Below are positions 26,748-37,114 of a stretch of DNA of 64,000 nucleotides, piece after piece. A program made the translations under genes and the position numbers. Location of the stretch: the NCBI RefSeq assembly GCF_001429505.1, contig NZ_LMJW01000018.1, positions 83,998-147,997 of the forward strand. Reading direction: 5' to 3'. The notes under the pieces were generated by a model that did no database searches, was not told where the DNA came from, and saw only the letters and a program-made list of their open reading frames with translations. Source of the DNA: Allobosea sp. Root483D1. GTDB taxonomy: Bacteria > Pseudomonadota > Alphaproteobacteria > Rhizobiales > Beijerinckiaceae. Numbering within the stretch: position 1 is the stretch's first letter; every line of letters begins with the position of its first letter.

Positions 26748-27830
26748 GTGGCCCGCATCACGCTTCGCCAATTGCTCGACCATGCCGCCGAGAACGACTA
26801 CGGCGTTCCGGCCTTCAACATCAACAACATGGAGCAGGCGCTCGCGATCATGGCCGCGGCGGATGCGACGGACGCGCCGGTGATCATCCAGGCCTCGCGT
26901 GGCGCGCGCTCCTACGCCAACGACATCATGCTCAAGCACATGATGGACGCGGTCACCGAGATCTACCCGCACATCCCGGTCTGCGTGCATCTCGACCACG
27001 GCAACGAGCCGGCGACCTGCATGACCGCGATCCAGGCCGGCTTCACCTCGGTGATGATGGACGGCTCGCTCAAGGCCGACGGCAAGACCCCGGGCGACTG
27101 GGACTACAATGTCGGCGTGACCAAGACCGTCACCGACATGGCGCATCTCGGCGGCATCTCCGTCGAAGGCGAGCTCGGTGTCTTGGGTTCGCTTGAAAGC
27201 GGCGAGGGCGAGAAGGAGGATGGCCACGGCTTCGAGGGCAAGCTCAGCCACGACCAGCTCCTGACCAATCCCGACGAAGCCGTGAAGTTCGTCGCGGAGA
27301 CCAAGGTCGATGCGCTCGCCATCGCCATGGGCACCTCGCACGGCGCCTACAAGTTCACCCGCAAGCCCGACGGCGCGATCCTGGCGATGCACGTCATCGA
27401 GGAAATCCACAAGAAGCTGCCGAACATGCATCTCGTCATGCACGGTTCCTCTTCGGTGCCGCAGGACCTGCAGGACGTCATCAACCAGTACGGCGGCAAG
27501 ATGCCCCAGACCTGGGGCGTGCCGGTCGAGGAAATCCAGCGCGGCATCAAGCACGGCGTGCGCAAGATCAACATCGACACCGACAACCGGATGGCGATGA
27601 CCGGCCAGATCCGCAAGATCCTGTCCGAGAACCCCGGCGAGTTCGATCCGCGCAAGTACCTGAAGCCGGCGATGGAGGCGATGACCGCGCTCTGCAAGAA
27701 GCGGCTGGAGGAGTTCAACACCGCCGGCCAGGCCTCGAAAATCAAGCGCGTCATCACGCTGGCGGACATGGCCAAGCGCTACGCCAAGGGCGAGCTCGAC
27801 CCGACCTTCGGCGCCAAGAAGGCGGCGTGA
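26748..27830 (+). CDS. fba: Fructose-bisphosphate aldolase class II (Calvin subtype)
   Basis: This 360-residue zinc-dependent aldolase cleaves or forms fructose 1,6-bisphosphate. The zinc ligands lie in VCVHLDHG and in the later HG-containing motifs ([15 protein letters not shown]). Start and spacing ([15 protein letters not shown]) match the class IIB/Calvin cycle subtype. The start is a GTG at 26748 with CCGGAGG upstream. Together with tkt, gap and pgk it forms a central carbon cluster usable for glycolysis, gluconeogenesis or carbon fixation; no RuBisCO is in the window. Confidence 0.95.
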   Translation: MARITLRQLLDHAAENDYGVPAFNINNMEQALAIMAAADATDAPVIIQASRGARSYANDIMLKHMMDAVTEIYPHIPVCVHLDHGNEPATCMTAIQAGFTSVMMDGSLKADGKTPGDWDYNVGVTKTVTDMAHLGGISVEGELGVLGSLESGEGEKEDGHGFEGKLSHDQLLTNPDEAVKFVAETKVDALAIAMGTSHGAYKFTRKPDGAILAMHVIEEIHKKLPNMHLVMHGSSSVPQDLQDVINQYGGKMPQTWGVPVEEIQRGIKHGVRKINIDTDNRMAMTGQIRKILSENPGEFDPRKYLKPAMEAMTALCKKRLEEFNTAGQASKIKRVITLADMAKRYAKGELDPTFGAKKAA

Positions 27831-27867
27831 CGATCTCATAGAGCACGCGGATTACTCGGAACCACTT

Positions 27868-27904
27868 CGTCATCCTGGCCGAGCTTCGCTCGCCCAGGAT
27901 GACG
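27868..27904. repeat. Short palindromic intergenic repeat
   Basis: CGTCATCCTGG at the left end is inverted as CCAGGATGACG at the right, with GCTTCGC in the centre. It shares its ends (CGTCAT...ATGACG) with the repeats at 15658, 50843 and 60558. Confidence 0.6.
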
Positions 27905-27962
27905 ATGGTGGCTCAGTGTGAACTCAGCAGGTTCCAGGCCGATACTTCGGCTTTCGTAGACA

Positions 27963-27989
27963 AAACGCCCGGCTCAGGCCGGGCGTTTC
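27963..27989. terminator. Bidirectional terminator between fba and the chemoreceptor
   Basis: AAACGCCCGGC and GCCGGGCGTTT form an 11-bp stem around a short loop, flanked by A and T tracts. It can end fba on the plus strand and the chemoreceptor gene on the minus strand. Confidence 0.8.
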
Positions 27990-28026
27990 TCGTTCTAACA
28001 GGGAGGCTCGGGCGCGGGGCGCCTGC

Positions 28027-29379
28027 TCACGCCGCGCGGTTCTGCTTCGTCAGGTTCTCGAACGCTTCGGTCAGGGTCTCGGCCTGGCGCGTCAACGCCT
28101 GGGCGAGGCCGAGCATCTCATCGACGCCGATCCCTGCGGCCTGGGCGGATTCGTTGACGCAGGCGATAGCCTGCGCGACCTCCTGCGTGCCCTGCGAGGC
28201 GAAGCTGATGCTGCGGGCGATCTCCTGGGTCGCCGCCCGCTGCTCGTCGACGGAGCTAGCGATCGTCAGCGTCGTCTGGTCCATGTCGCCGACGAAGCCG
28301 ACGATGCTCTCGATGGCCTCGACCGCCTCTTGGGTCGCGGCCTGCATCGCCGGGACCTGGGCAGCGATCTCGTCGGTTGCCCTGGCCGTGCGCGCTGAGA
28401 GCTGCTTCACCTCCTGCGCGACCACCGCGAAGCCCCGTCCGGCTTCGCCGGCGCGGGCCGCCTCGATGGTGGCGTTGAGCGCCAGCAGGTTGGTCTGTGC
28501 GGCGATGTCGCGGATCAGGTCGACGATGGAGCCGATCGTCTGCGCCGACTGCGCCAGGCCCTTGACGATCGCTTCGGTCCGCAGCGCCGCCTTGCTGGCA
28601 TCGTGAGCCTTGGTCGTGGCGCGGGCGACCTCCCCGGAAATCTCGCTGAGGGAGATGGACAGCTCTTCGGTGGCGCTGGCGACGCTGCCGACATTGTCGG
28701 AAGCCTCATCCGAAGCCCGGGCGGCGGCGACGGCCTGCAGGCCGGTCTCCTTCACGACGCCATTCATCGTGTGCGCCATGCCCTCGACGATGCGGGCGCT
28801 GCCGGTCACGGTGCCGACCACGTTGCGGACAGTGACCTCGAAAGCCGAGATCTCCTGCTGGACGCGCTCGCGGCTCTGGCGCTGAGTATGCGTATAGGCT
28901 TCGAGCAGCAGTTCGAGGTCGAGCTGCACCGCCTTGTTCAAGGCGGCGCGCAGGGCGATGCGCCGGTTGTATTCCTTGGCCTGCCAGACATGGCTGAGCC
29001 TGGCGAGGCCGTCGCGCAGCAGGCCGAGCTCGGCGCCGATCGCATTGCCGACGATGGCATGGCAGATCGCGACGGCATGGGCAGGAACGCCATTGTCGTT
29101 GAACGCGTTGGCCAGGGTGTGCGCCGACTGCAGATAGCCGTCATCGAGCTCGCCCGAGATCAGCCGGATCCAATGCGCGAGGCGCAATTCATGCACGTCA
29201 GGCTGCTGCATCGCCTTCAGGATCTCGGGCCAGGCCTCGAAATGCTCGTGCAGTTCCGGCAACAGGGTCGGCAGGCGCCGGCGCGCGAACTCCGCCTGCT
29301 GCCGCAGCAGGCCGATATCGGTGGCGTCGATCCGGAAGGTCCGCAAGCGCGCGGTATGCTCGACGATGACTTTGTTCAT
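28027..29379 (-). CDS. Soluble chemoreceptor with globin-like sensor
   Basis: This is a cytosolic 450-residue transducer without transmembrane segments. Residues 1-165 resemble the globin-coupled sensor domain (for example [20 protein letters not shown]), and residues 190-450 form the MCP signalling domain with tip [20 protein letters not shown]. In heme-binding members a proximal histidine precedes the motif of the type xxIGL; here that position appears to be Phe93 (ANAFNDNGV), with a histidine at 87 instead. Heme binding is therefore doubtful. The start is the ATG at 29379; an upstream extension to 29538 lacks similarity. Confidence 0.85.
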   Translation of the reverse strand: MNKVIVEHTARLRTFRIDATDIGLLRQQAEFARRRLPTLLPELHEHFEAWPEILKAMQQPDVHELRLAHWIRLISGELDDGYLQSAHTLANAFNDNGVPAHAVAICHAIVGNAIGAELGLLRDGLARLSHVWQAKEYNRRIALRAALNKAVQLDLELLLEAYTHTQRQSRERVQQEISAFEVTVRNVVGTVTGSARIVEGMAHTMNGVVKETGLQAVAAARASDEASDNVGSVASATEELSISLSEISGEVARATTKAHDASKAALRTEAIVKGLAQSAQTIGSIVDLIRDIAAQTNLLALNATIEAARAGEAGRGFAVVAQEVKQLSARTARATDEIAAQVPAMQAATQEAVEAIESIVGFVGDMDQTTLTIASSVDEQRAATQEIARSISFASQGTQEVAQAIACVNESAQAAGIGVDEMLGLAQALTRQAETLTEAFENLTKQNRAA

Positions 29380-29559
29380 GATGCGCGCTGCGTTCGCTTC
29401 CGCTGATGGTCCGTCCGGGACCTTGCCGGCAGTTGGCGAAGAAACGCTTAAGCATGAGGCGGAGGGCGCGTAAGCTGGAAACCCCGCCGCTGCGCTTGCC
29501 TCGCGGCGAGCCGGCTGAGTATAAGCCGGCCGGCGCATAATCAGCGGAGATCAGGGCGT

Positions 29560-30306
29560 ATGGCCGGCCATTCACAGTTCAAGAACATCATGCACCGCAA
29601 GGGCAAGCAGGATGCGGTGCGCTCCAAGCTGTTCTCGAAGCTGGCCCGTGAAATCACCGTCGCCGCCAAATTGGGCATGCCCGACCCGAACATGAATCCG
29701 CGCCTGCGCATGGCCGTGCTGGCGGCGCGTGCCGAGAACATGCCGAAGGACAATATCGAGCGCGCCATCAAGAAGGCGCTCGGCGGCGAGGGCGATAATT
29801 ACGACGAGGTCCGCTACGAGGGCTACGGGCCCGGTGGCGCGGCGGTGATCGTCGAGGCGCTGACCGATAACCGCAACCGCACCGCCTCCGCCGTCCGCTC
29901 CTACTTCACCAAATCCGGCGGAGCGATGGGCGAGAGCAACTCGGTCTCGTTCATGTTCAATCGCGTCGGCGAGGTCAGCTATCCACCGGAAGCCGGCGAT
30001 GCCGACAAGGTGATGGAGGCGGCGATCGAGGCCGGCGCCGACGATGTGATCTCGGATGAGAACGGCCACACCATCCTGTGCGCCTTCGACGCCCTGAACG
30101 AGGTCTCCAAGGCGCTGGAAGCTGCGCTCGGCGCGCCGGCCTCGGCCAAGCCGGTCTGGCGGCCGACCACGACGACGCCGCTCGACGAGGACAAGGCGGC
30201 GTCGATGATGAAGCTGATGGAAGCGCTCGACAATGACGACGACGTCCAGAACGTCTTCGCCAATTTCGAGATCGCCGACGAGGTGATGGCCAAGCTCGGC
30301 GGTTGA
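29560..30306 (+). CDS. yebC: YebC/PmpR family regulator
   Basis: This 248-residue conserved cytoplasmic protein begins [18 protein letters not shown], the signature of the YebC/TACO1 family. Members were described as DNA-binding regulators. More recent work links them to translation of difficult (for example polyproline) sequences. The central motifs [14 protein letters not shown] and the acidic C-terminus are intact. It lies divergent from the globin chemoreceptor gene and convergent with the TSUP gene. Confidence 0.95.
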   Translation: MAGHSQFKNIMHRKGKQDAVRSKLFSKLAREITVAAKLGMPDPNMNPRLRMAVLAARAENMPKDNIERAIKKALGGEGDNYDEVRYEGYGPGGAAVIVEALTDNRNRTASAVRSYFTKSGGAMGESNSVSFMFNRVGEVSYPPEAGDADKVMEAAIEAGADDVISDENGHTILCAFDALNEVSKALEAALGAPASAKPVWRPTTTTPLDEDKAASMMKLMEALDNDDDVQNVFANFEIADEVMAKLGG

Positions 30307-30307
30307 T

Positions 30308-31087
30308 TCAGCGCCCGATCAGCCCGTCCCAGAGCGGCAGGCTGACGAGCGCGCTGAGGAAGATCGTCAAATAGGCGATGCGGCGGAAGGTCTGCTCCGA
30401 GGCCAGGACGAAGGCGTGAGTGCCGAGCCAAAGGCCCACGCCGTAGACGGCGAAGAGCGGCAGCGCCATCAGCGCCGAGGCGAGCGTGATGATGCCCTTC
30501 AGCGCCAGGATCGTGCCGCTGATCACGGTGCTCAGCCCGATATAGGCCTGCAGATTGGCGCGGGTCTTGTGCCGGTCGTTGCGTTGGGCGCTGAGCCAGA
30601 ACACGGCGAGCGGCATGCCGCCGATGCTGGCGAGGCCGTTGCACAGGCCCGACGCCGCGCCGACACCGAGCGAGAGCGGGAGGCCGGGCTTGCCGTGATA
30701 GCGCCAGCCCGAGCCCATCAGGCCGACCGCCGCCAACACGAGCAGCGCCAGAATCCAGCGCATGGTCTCCCGATCGAGCCAAGTCAGCAGGGCGATGCCG
30801 ATCGGCAGCGTCAGCGTCGCGGCGATCAGGAGCGGGATGACCTCGCCCCATTCCGCCCGCTTCGCCGCCCTGAACCCCAACGGCAGGGCAAAGGGCATGT
30901 CGATCACCCAGATCAGCCCGAGCGCCGCGACCGGGCCGAGCACGACCGAGGCCAGCGGCATGAACACCATGGCGAAGCCGAAGCCGGTGAAGCCACGCAC
31001 CAGCCCGCCGAGAAAGGTCGCGACGAGAAGGACGAGGATGCCGTCCGAGGTGACACCGGGAAAAAGCGAGATCAGAAAGGCGGTCAT
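30308..31087 (-). CDS. TauE/SafE (TSUP) family permease
   Basis: This is an integral membrane protein of 259 residues with about eight hydrophobic helices. The N-terminal repeat reads GGLVRGFTGFGFAMVFMPL and the second GLCNGLASIGGMPLAVFWL, as in TSUP anion exporters. The substrate is unknown, with sulfite, sulfoacetate and organosulfonates among the possibilities. Its stop is separated from the yebC stop by one base. It is different enough from the copy at 6002-6760 to be a separate subfamily. Confidence 0.85.
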   Translation of the reverse strand: MTAFLISLFPGVTSDGILVLLVATFLGGLVRGFTGFGFAMVFMPLASVVLGPVAALGLIWVIDMPFALPLGFRAAKRAEWGEVIPLLIAATLTLPIGIALLTWLDRETMRWILALLVLAAVGLMGSGWRYHGKPGLPLSLGVGAASGLCNGLASIGGMPLAVFWLSAQRNDRHKTRANLQAYIGLSTVISGTILALKGIITLASALMALPLFAVYGVGLWLGTHAFVLASEQTFRRIAYLTIFLSALVSLPLWDGLIGR

Positions 31088-31405
31088 TGGGTCGATCGGA
31101 GAAGGATGTTCTTTCCTTCACGGAAGAGGCGAGGCGATCAACCCCTGTTGTGGTGATGGCAGCGATGAGCGTCGCTCATCGGTGGCGCGCAACGCTCGCG
31201 CCTCTGGCTCAGGGCTTCGCCGGAGCACGCTTCGTGCGGGCCGGGCCGCCGGCAAGACGGGAGGCCGGATACCTTACGAAACTTTAACAATGCCCGTCAT
31301 TGCGCGTTCATCTTGACGGTCCTAGCGTCCTTCAGCCGCGAGACCTCCCGGGATGTTCCGCCTGGTCGACGCAGCGTCAATCCGGCCCCATAGGGGATGA
31401 CGATC
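31088..31405. other. Intergenic region, 318 bases
   Basis: No gene is supported here. The region contains a perfect inverted repeat GATGAGCG-T-CGCTCATC at 31164-31180 and a GC-rich hairpin-forming stretch near 31220-31260. An AT-richer segment (31270-31320) with TTGACG at 31313 could carry the promoter of the secreted repeat protein gene. Confidence 0.5.
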
Positions 31406-31897
31406 ATGACACGCACCAGATTTGCGCTTGCCGTTGGGCTTTTTGCATTGACCGGCGGATTGGTCCTGCAGACATCGTCGCCGGCGCTCGCGCTGACGAT
31501 GAAGGAGTGCAGTACCAAGTATAACGCTGCCAAGACCGGCAATACGCTCGGTGGACAGTCGTGGAACGATTTCCGCAAGGCGCAATGCGGCGATACTGCT
31601 GCTCCCGCCGCCGCAACTCCTGCCGCCACGACCACGGCCGCCCCGGCCAAACCGGTCGCCAGTGCGCCCGCTACTGCCGCCAAGCCCGCAGCGGCTGCCG
31701 CTTCGGCCGGCAACGCCATGTTCCCGAGCAAGGTCGACCCGAAATACTCGACTCTCTCGGCTGGCAAGCAGCGCTTCAAGACCTGCAACGACCAGTACAA
31801 CACCAACAAGGCCAATGGCGGCAATGGCGACCTGAAGTGGATACAGAAGGGCGGCGGCTACTACAGCCAGTGCAACACCCGGTTGAAGGGCGCCTGA
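31406..31897 (+). CDS. Secreted protein with duplicated Cys-containing motif
   Basis: This exported protein of 163 residues has a signal peptide (MTRTRF, then hydrophobic ALAVGLFALTGG, cleavage near ALA). The mature part contains two similar units: MKECSTKYNAAKTGNTLGG...WNDFRKAQC and FKTCNDQYNTNKANGGNGD...QKGGGYYSQC. They are joined by a low-complexity Ala/Pro/Thr linker of about 45 residues. Each unit has two cysteines. Proteins with this repeat are frequent and uncharacterised in Bradyrhizobium relatives. The start at 31406 has GGGGA at good spacing; the ATG at 31397 overlaps that site. Confidence 0.75.
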   Translation: MTRTRFALAVGLFALTGGLVLQTSSPALALTMKECSTKYNAAKTGNTLGGQSWNDFRKAQCGDTAAPAAATPAATTTAAPAKPVASAPATAAKPAAAAASAGNAMFPSKVDPKYSTLSAGKQRFKTCNDQYNTNKANGGNGDLKWIQKGGGYYSQCNTRLKGA

Positions 31898-31927
31898 GCA
31901 AGCTGTACCGCGGTTGCATCACGTAAG

Positions 31928-31957
31928 ACGGGGTCGAGGCTCGCTTCGGCCCCGTTT
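31928..31957 (+). terminator. Terminator after the secreted repeat protein gene
   Basis: ACGGGG pairs with CCCCGT around an inner CGA/TCG stem, followed by TTTC. The T tract is short, so efficiency is uncertain. Confidence 0.45.
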
Positions 31958-32006
31958 CATGCAGCGACGAGGTGCGTCGGAGCCAGATCGAGCATAGCGT
32001 TCGCGC

Positions 32007-32525
32007 ATGTCCGATCCGATTCGCATTCTCGGCCTCGATCCCGGTCTCAGGAAGACCGGCTGGGGCCTTATCGTCAGCGAGGGGACGAGGCTGTCCTTCG
32101 TCGCCTGCGGCGTGGTTGAAAGCGATGGCAAGGAGACCCTCGCCGAACGGCTGCGGCAACTGCATGACGGCATCGCCGGCGTGATCGCGCAGCACGCGCC
32201 ACAGGAGGTCGCGGTCGAGGAGACCTTCGTCAACCGCGATCCGCAATCGGCACTGAAGCTCGGCCAGGCGCGCGGCGTCGCGCTGGTGGTGCCGGCGCTG
32301 GCCGGGCTCGATGTGGCTGAGTACGCCGCCAATCTGGTGAAGAAAACCGTGGTCGGCGTCGGCCATGCCGACAAGAAGCAGGTGCAGGCGATGATCCGCG
32401 TGCTGCTGCCCAAGGCCGAGACGCGCAGCGCCGATGCGGCGGATGCGCTTGCGGTCGCGATCTGCCATGCGCAGCACCGCGGCGCCCGCGCGCTGCTGGC
32501 GCAGTATCAGCTGCGGAAGGCGTAG
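32007..32525 (+). CDS. ruvC: Holliday junction resolvase RuvC
   Basis: This 172-residue endonuclease cuts Holliday junctions in recombinational repair together with RuvAB. The RNase H-like fold starts with [15 protein letters not shown] (catalytic Asp11). The next acidic residue is in [15 protein letters not shown], and the C-terminal pair lies in [15 protein letters not shown]. Its last 19 bases overlap the 3' end of the opposite-strand FAD oxidoreductase gene, which separates it from ruvA and ruvB. Confidence 0.96.
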   Translation: MSDPIRILGLDPGLRKTGWGLIVSEGTRLSFVACGVVESDGKETLAERLRQLHDGIAGVIAQHAPQEVAVEETFVNRDPQSALKLGQARGVALVVPALAGLDVAEYAANLVKKTVVGVGHADKKQVQAMIRVLLPKAETRSADAADALAVAICHAQHRGARALLAQYQLRKA

Positions 32526-33718
32526 AGTTCGGCGTCCGGATCGCCCTTGCCGAGGAGGCCGGAGCGAATGATTTCGGCGCCGACGCGGCTATAGGTGATG
32601 CCGTTGCCGCCGAAGCCCATCACCGTCCAGCAATTCTTGAGATCCGGCATCTGGCCGATGGTCGGCAGGCCGGTCGTCGAGGCTCCGAATGTGCCGGTCC
32701 AGGTATAATCGGCCTCGGTCGAGATCCCGGGCAGAAGCTTGCCGAGCTTGCGCTGGATGGCTTTCGTCTTCCCGCCCATCAGCGCGTCGCGCTTGTCTTC
32801 GTCGACAAAATCCTCGTCCTCGCCGCCGCAGATGATGCGGCCGTCGGGCGTCGTACGCATGTAGAGATAAGGGTCGGACGCCTCCCAGATGAAGCAGCAT
32901 CGTGGCCAGAGGCTGCGTTTCTGGGGGGCGGTGGCGAGGGCCCAGGTCGAGAGCACGCCGTGGCCTTTCGGCATCTTGCCAAAGGGCAGTTCGTAACCGG
33001 TGCAGAAGACGAGGTGGCGACAGCGGATGTGGTGGCCGCCCTTGGTGCGCAGGCTGACCGAGCGCGACTTGGCATCAAGGTCGACGATCTCGACCGGCCA
33101 GGCGAGGCGCGCGCCCCGGGAGATCGCGGCGCGAAGGAAGCCGGCAGCGAGCATGACCGGATCGGCCTCCAGATTGTCGTAGCCCAGTAGGGCCGCTTCG
33201 CGATCGATGCCGAAGCGCTCCTTCAGTGTAGCGGCATCGAGCAAGGCGGTTTCCAGCCCGGCGTGGCGGCGGGCTTCGCCCTCACGGGCCAAGCCGTCGG
33301 CATCGAGCACGTCGCCGGCCAGATAAAGCGAGTCGCGGCGGGTGACGGGAGCGATCGACAGCGCCTCGATCCGTGCCCCGAGCCCATCGACGGCGAGCCG
33401 CGAGCGGCGCCAGGCGCGGATGGCGGCCTCCTCGCCGATCTGGTGCGTGAGCGTGGTCAGGGGTTGGTCGATTTCGTATTGCAGCAGGGCCGTGCTCGCC
33501 GGCGTCGAGCCGCGCACCGGCCCGCGGCGGTCGACCACCAGCACACTGAAACCTGCCTCACTCAGCGCGTCGGCCTGCATTGCGCCCGAGATGCCGGCGC
33601 CGATGATGACGACGTCGCTCTGCGTATCCTCGGTGATGCCCTGCCTGGGAAAGCGCGGCGGCCGCTCGCCCTGCCAGACCGAGCGCCCGGTCCGCAGATT
33701 CCTCGCTTTTGTCAGCAC
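32507..33718 (-). CDS. FAD-dependent oxidoreductase (DAO family)
   Basis: This is a flavoprotein of 403 residues. The FAD-binding Rossmann motif [21 protein letters not shown] is near residue 36, followed by [22 protein letters not shown], typical of the glycine/D-amino acid oxidase family. The C-terminal end reads [16 protein letters not shown]. The substrate is probably an amine or amino acid, not determinable here. It is inserted in antisense orientation between ruvC and ruvA, and its 3' end overlaps ruvC by 19 bases. Confidence 0.87.
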   Translation of the reverse strand: MLTKARNLRTGRSVWQGERPPRFPRQGITEDTQSDVVIIGAGISGAMQADALSEAGFSVLVVDRRGPVRGSTPASTALLQYEIDQPLTTLTHQIGEEAAIRAWRRSRLAVDGLGARIEALSIAPVTRRDSLYLAGDVLDADGLAREGEARRHAGLETALLDAATLKERFGIDREAALLGYDNLEADPVMLAAGFLRAAISRGARLAWPVEIVDLDAKSRSVSLRTKGGHHIRCRHLVFCTGYELPFGKMPKGHGVLSTWALATAPQKRSLWPRCCFIWEASDPYLYMRTTPDGRIICGGEDEDFVDEDKRDALMGGKTKAIQRKLGKLLPGISTEADYTWTGTFGASTTGLPTIGQMPDLKNCWTVMGFGGNGITYSRVGAEIIRSGLLGKGDPDAELYAFRS

Positions 33719-33810
33719 GTGCCCACCCCCGCCATATCGCCGGTGGAGAACGCATGATCGCCACGAATGATCCGATCTGGCGGAGGGCTTTCGCCATGCT
33801 AACAGGAGGC

Positions 33811-34428
33811 ATGATCGGAAAGCTCAAGGGCCTCATCGATTCGTATGGCGAGGACTTCGTCATCGTCGACGTGCAAGGCGTCGGCTATGTCGTGCAGTGC
33901 TCCTCGCGCACGCTGCAGCGCCTGCCCAAGATCGGCGAGGCGGCGGCGCTGTCGATCGAGACGCATGTCCGCGAGGACGCGATCCGGCTCTACGGCTTCC
34001 TCTCCGATACGGAGCGCGACTGGTTCCGGCTGATGCAGATGGTGCAGGGCGTCGGCGCCAAGGTCGCGCTCGCCATCCTCTCGACGCTCGAACCCGGCGC
34101 GCTCGCGACCGCGATCGCTACCAGCGACAAGACGGCGGTGGCGCGCGCGCCCGGCGTCGGCCCCAAGCTCGCCCAGCGCATCTGCGCCGAGCTTAAGGAC
34201 AAGGCGCCGGCCTTCGGCCATGTCGACCCGGTGCTCGCGCAGCTCTCCGGTGCGCTGGAAGACAAGAGGCTGCCGCAGCCGGTGGCGGACGCCGTCTCGG
34301 CGCTCACCAATCTCGGCTATCCTCAGGCGCAGGCCGTAGTGGCGGTCGCAGCCGCCTCGCGCACAGCGGGGGAGGGGGCCGGCACGGCGCAACTGATCCG
34401 GCTCGGCCTGAAGGAGTTGGCGAAATGA
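33811..34428 (+). CDS. ruvA: Holliday junction branch migration protein RuvA
   Basis: This 205-residue subunit binds the four-way junction and loads RuvB. The N-terminal OB domain begins [21 protein letters not shown]. Helix-hairpin-helix segments follow ([16 protein letters not shown] and [19 protein letters not shown]), and a C-terminal RuvB-binding domain ends the protein. The start at 33811 follows ACAGGAGGC; a longer frame from 33709 is an artefact. Its stop overlaps the start of the GNAT gene by four bases. Confidence 0.95.
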   Translation: MIGKLKGLIDSYGEDFVIVDVQGVGYVVQCSSRTLQRLPKIGEAAALSIETHVREDAIRLYGFLSDTERDWFRLMQMVQGVGAKVALAILSTLEPGALATAIATSDKTAVARAPGVGPKLAQRICAELKDKAPAFGHVDPVLAQLSGALEDKRLPQPVADAVSALTNLGYPQAQAVVAVAAASRTAGEGAGTAQLIRLGLKELAK

Positions 34429-34913
34429 GCAAGGGACCGACGGTGATCTTCCGCGAGATCGCCGACAAGTCGACCTTTCTCGCGCTGATGATGCGGCACT
34501 GGGGCTCGCATCGCATGATGATCGGCTCGAAGCTCTATGATTGCGCCGAACTGCCGCTGATCGGCATGTTCACGGCCGAGAGCGAGTTGCTGGCGGTGGC
34601 GAGCTGGGCACGCGACGGCGATATCGCGGTGCTGTGCGCGCTGCATTCCTTGAAAGAGGGGGAAGGCGCGGCCTCGCGCATGCTCGAGGCGGTGAAGGCG
34701 GCGGCGCGGGCTGCCGGCGCGCGCAAGCTCCGGGCCATGCTGACCAACGACAACATGCCGGCCCTAGTCTTTTACCAGAAGCACGGCTTCCGCTTCTCCG
34801 GGCTCCATATCGAGGCGATCGACGCCTATCGCGCGATGGTTCCGACGATCATCAAGACCGGCTACCAGGACATTCCGGTGCATGACGCGCTGGAGCTGGA
34901 GATCGTATTGTGA
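34425..34913 (+). CDS. GNAT family N-acetyltransferase
   Basis: This is a predicted acetyl-CoA-dependent transferase of 162 residues. The acetyl-CoA loop is degenerate but visible at [25 protein letters not shown], followed by the [11 protein letters not shown] motif typical of GNAT C-termini. The acceptor is unknown. It overlaps ruvA by four bases upstream and ruvB by four bases downstream, so all three genes are translationally coupled. This makes it an unusual passenger inside the ruvAB pair. Confidence 0.82.
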   Translation: MSKGPTVIFREIADKSTFLALMMRHWGSHRMMIGSKLYDCAELPLIGMFTAESELLAVASWARDGDIAVLCALHSLKEGEGAASRMLEAVKAAARAAGARKLRAMLTNDNMPALVFYQKHGFRFSGLHIEAIDAYRAMVPTIIKTGYQDIPVHDALELEIVL

Positions 34914-35959
34914 GTGAGCCGAAGCGACCCGCCTTGATGTCGGCTGACAAGCGCGAGGATGACAGCGAGTCCTCGCTGCGGCCGCTGTCGCTCGCCGACT
35001 TCACCGGGCAGGCGGCCGCGCGCGCGAATCTCCAGGTCTTCATCAATGCCGCCCGCACGCGTGGCGATGCGCTCGACCATGTCCTGTTCGTCGGCCCGCC
35101 CGGTCTCGGCAAGACGACGCTGGCGCAGATCGTGGCGCGCGAGCTCGGCGTCAGCTTCCGCTCGACCTCGGGACCGGTGATCGCCAAAGCCGGCGACCTC
35201 GCGGCGCAGCTGACCAATCTCGAAGAGCGCGACGTGCTCTTCATCGACGAGATCCATCGCCTCAACCCGGCGGTGGAGGAAATCCTCTATCCGGCGATGG
35301 AGGACTACCAGCTCGATCTGATCATCGGCGAGGGGCCGGCGGCGCGCTCGGTCAAGATCGACCTGCCGAAGTTCACGCTCGTCGGCGCCACGACCCGCGC
35401 CGGCCTGTTGACCACGCCGCTGCGCGACCGCTTCGGCATCCCGATCCGCTTGCAGTTCTACACGGTCGAGGAGCTGCAGGGCATCGTCGCGCGCGGCGCC
35501 CGGGTGCTCGGCGTGCCGATGTCGGATGACGGCGCCAACGAGATCGCCCGCCGTGCACGCGGGACACCACGTATTGCCGGCCGGCTGCTCAGGCGCGTGC
35601 GCGACTTTGCCATCGTTGACGGCGATCCGATCGTCACCCGCAAGGTTGCCGACAAAGCGCTCGGCCTGCTCGATGTCGACGCCATCGGCCTCGACCAGAT
35701 GGACCGGCGCTATCTGACGACGGTCGCCATCAACTTCGGCGGTGGGCCGGTCGGGATCGAGACCATCGCCGCTTCGCTCTCCGAGCCGCGCGACGCGATC
35801 GAGGAGATCATCGAGCCCTTCCTGCTGCAGCAGGGCTTCATCCAGCGCACGCCGCGCGGGCGGCTGCTGACGCCGCACGCATTCCGGCATCTGGGCATGC
35901 CCGAGCCGAGCCGGGAGGGGGCGCAGTTCGGGCTGTTCGGCAGCGAGGGCGAGGACTGA
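34910..35959 (+). CDS. ruvB: Holliday junction ATP-dependent helicase RuvB
   Basis: This 349-residue AAA+ motor drives branch migration with RuvA. Walker A is GPPGLGKTT, Walker B is [10 protein letters not shown], sensor 1 is LVGATTRAG, and the arginine finger and C-terminal winged helix follow ([17 protein letters not shown]). The start is the GTG at 34910, overlapping the GNAT stop as GTGA. The protein has a short N-terminal extension before the core, as is common. Confidence 0.96.
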   Translation: MSEPKRPALMSADKREDDSESSLRPLSLADFTGQAAARANLQVFINAARTRGDALDHVLFVGPPGLGKTTLAQIVARELGVSFRSTSGPVIAKAGDLAAQLTNLEERDVLFIDEIHRLNPAVEEILYPAMEDYQLDLIIGEGPAARSVKIDLPKFTLVGATTRAGLLTTPLRDRFGIPIRLQFYTVEELQGIVARGARVLGVPMSDDGANEIARRARGTPRIAGRLLRRVRDFAIVDGDPIVTRKVADKALGLLDVDAIGLDQMDRRYLTTVAINFGGGPVGIETIAASLSEPRDAIEEIIEPFLLQQGFIQRTPRGRLLTPHAFRHLGMPEPSREGAQFGLFGSEGED

Positions 35960-36053
35960 GGCCACCGGTGGCGCAGTCCCGCATTTGGATGATGCGGTGT
36001 CTTTTCCGTCGTGTTGTCATCGGTTCCGATCACGCGATGCCGGGAGAGACGAT

Positions 36054-36557
36054 ATGCGATCTGCGCTAGTGGTGGCGGGCCTGATGCTGGTTTCCGTGGC
36101 AGCCTTCGCCGCCGAGCCCACCCCTGACGCCACTGTTCGCAAGGCCTATGAGGTCACGCAGAAGACGTTGGACGGCGGCGGCGAGCCGCCCTGGCGTCCG
36201 CCACATCGCGACGCGTTGATGAGCAAGAGCCTGGCCGCGCTGTTCGCCCGCGACGACCGCTATCAGGACGAGAGCGGCGATATCGGCCATGTCGGGGCGG
36301 ACCCGTTCATCCAGGGTCAGGACGGCGAGGTGAAGAGCCTCAAGGTCACCGTCACCCAGGCTCCGGCAGGCGGCAAGGCGCTGGTGACGGCGAGCTTCCG
36401 CAGCTTCGGCAAGGCGATGTCCGTGCCGTTCCGCATGGTCGAGGAGGGCGGGGGCTGGCGCATCGACGATATCGGCGCCGGCAAGAACTCGGTCCGTCGC
36501 GAGCTGGCGCAGCCTTATGATTGCGGCTCGTTCATGGGCAAGCCCTGCAAGCGCTGA
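36054..36557 (+). CDS. Secreted protein, DUF3828-like
   Basis: This exported protein of 167 residues starts with the signal peptide MRSALVVAGLMLVSVAAFAA, cleaved before EPTPD. The mature part has a helical beginning, the segment LAALFARDDRYQDESGDIGHVGADPF, and a beta-rich half ending GGWRIDDIGAG. These resemble DUF3828 proteins of unknown role. Two C-terminal cysteines could form a disulfide. The start at 36054 follows GGGAGAGAC. Confidence 0.72.
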   Translation: MRSALVVAGLMLVSVAAFAAEPTPDATVRKAYEVTQKTLDGGGEPPWRPPHRDALMSKSLAALFARDDRYQDESGDIGHVGADPFIQGQDGEVKSLKVTVTQAPAGGKALVTASFRSFGKAMSVPFRMVEEGGGWRIDDIGAGKNSVRRELAQPYDCGSFMGKPCKR

Positions 36558-36604
36558 GCGGCCGCAGGGCGGTTCGCCACGGCTGATGCGAATCCCGGGC
36601 TGAT

Positions 36605-37114
36605 CTATTGGCGAGCGATCTTGGCGCGCATCATGGCGGGGCGCGCGCCGGCATCCTTGAGCGCACCGGATTTGGCGGCTTTTGGGTTTTCGACCGGTCG
36701 CATGCCCTTGCCGGCCGTGCGGCTAACCGGGCGCTCCAGCGCGCGCTCGCGCTGCTTCATCGCCAAGGCCTTGCGCGCCAGACTGCGTTGGCTTGGCGCA
36801 TGCAGCTTTTCGATCCGCCGGGTCTGCTCCGCTCCGACGCGCTTGAGCGCTACGGTGAGTGCGTCCGCCTTGGCCTTGGTGCCCTGGTTGTCCGAGGCCG
36901 GCCGTGTGCCCTGCGGTGCCGCTTTGCCGCGGAATTCACGGCGCTGCTGCCGGGCGATGCCGCGGGCTCGGTCGCGCTTCTCGCGCAGGGTGCGAGTGAG
37001 ATCGCGCAGGTTCTCGTCGCTTTCGCCGGAGAGCTTGCCGCGCCGCGTGCGCGCCACGAGGTCGAATTCCGACTGGTCGAGAAGCCGTTCGAGCGCCTTG
37101 GCCGAGAGTGACAT
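36605..37114 (-). CDS. Conserved basic protein, unknown function
   Basis: This 169-residue protein is rich in arginine and lysine throughout (very basic). The N-terminus SAKALERLLDQSEFDLVARTRR recalls uncharacterised proteins conserved in Hyphomicrobiales. The middle carries a charged helix (LRDLTRTLREKRDRARGIARQQRREFRGKA). No signal peptide or cysteines are seen. The high charge suggests binding to nucleic acid or the ribosome, which is inference only. The start at 37114 has GGAGA upstream. Confidence 0.65.
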   Translation of the reverse strand: MSLSAKALERLLDQSEFDLVARTRRGKLSGESDENLRDLTRTLREKRDRARGIARQQRREFRGKAAPQGTRPASDNQGTKAKADALTVALKRVGAEQTRRIEKLHAPSQRSLARKALAMKQRERALERPVSRTAGKGMRPVENPKAAKSGALKDAGARPAMMRAKIARQ

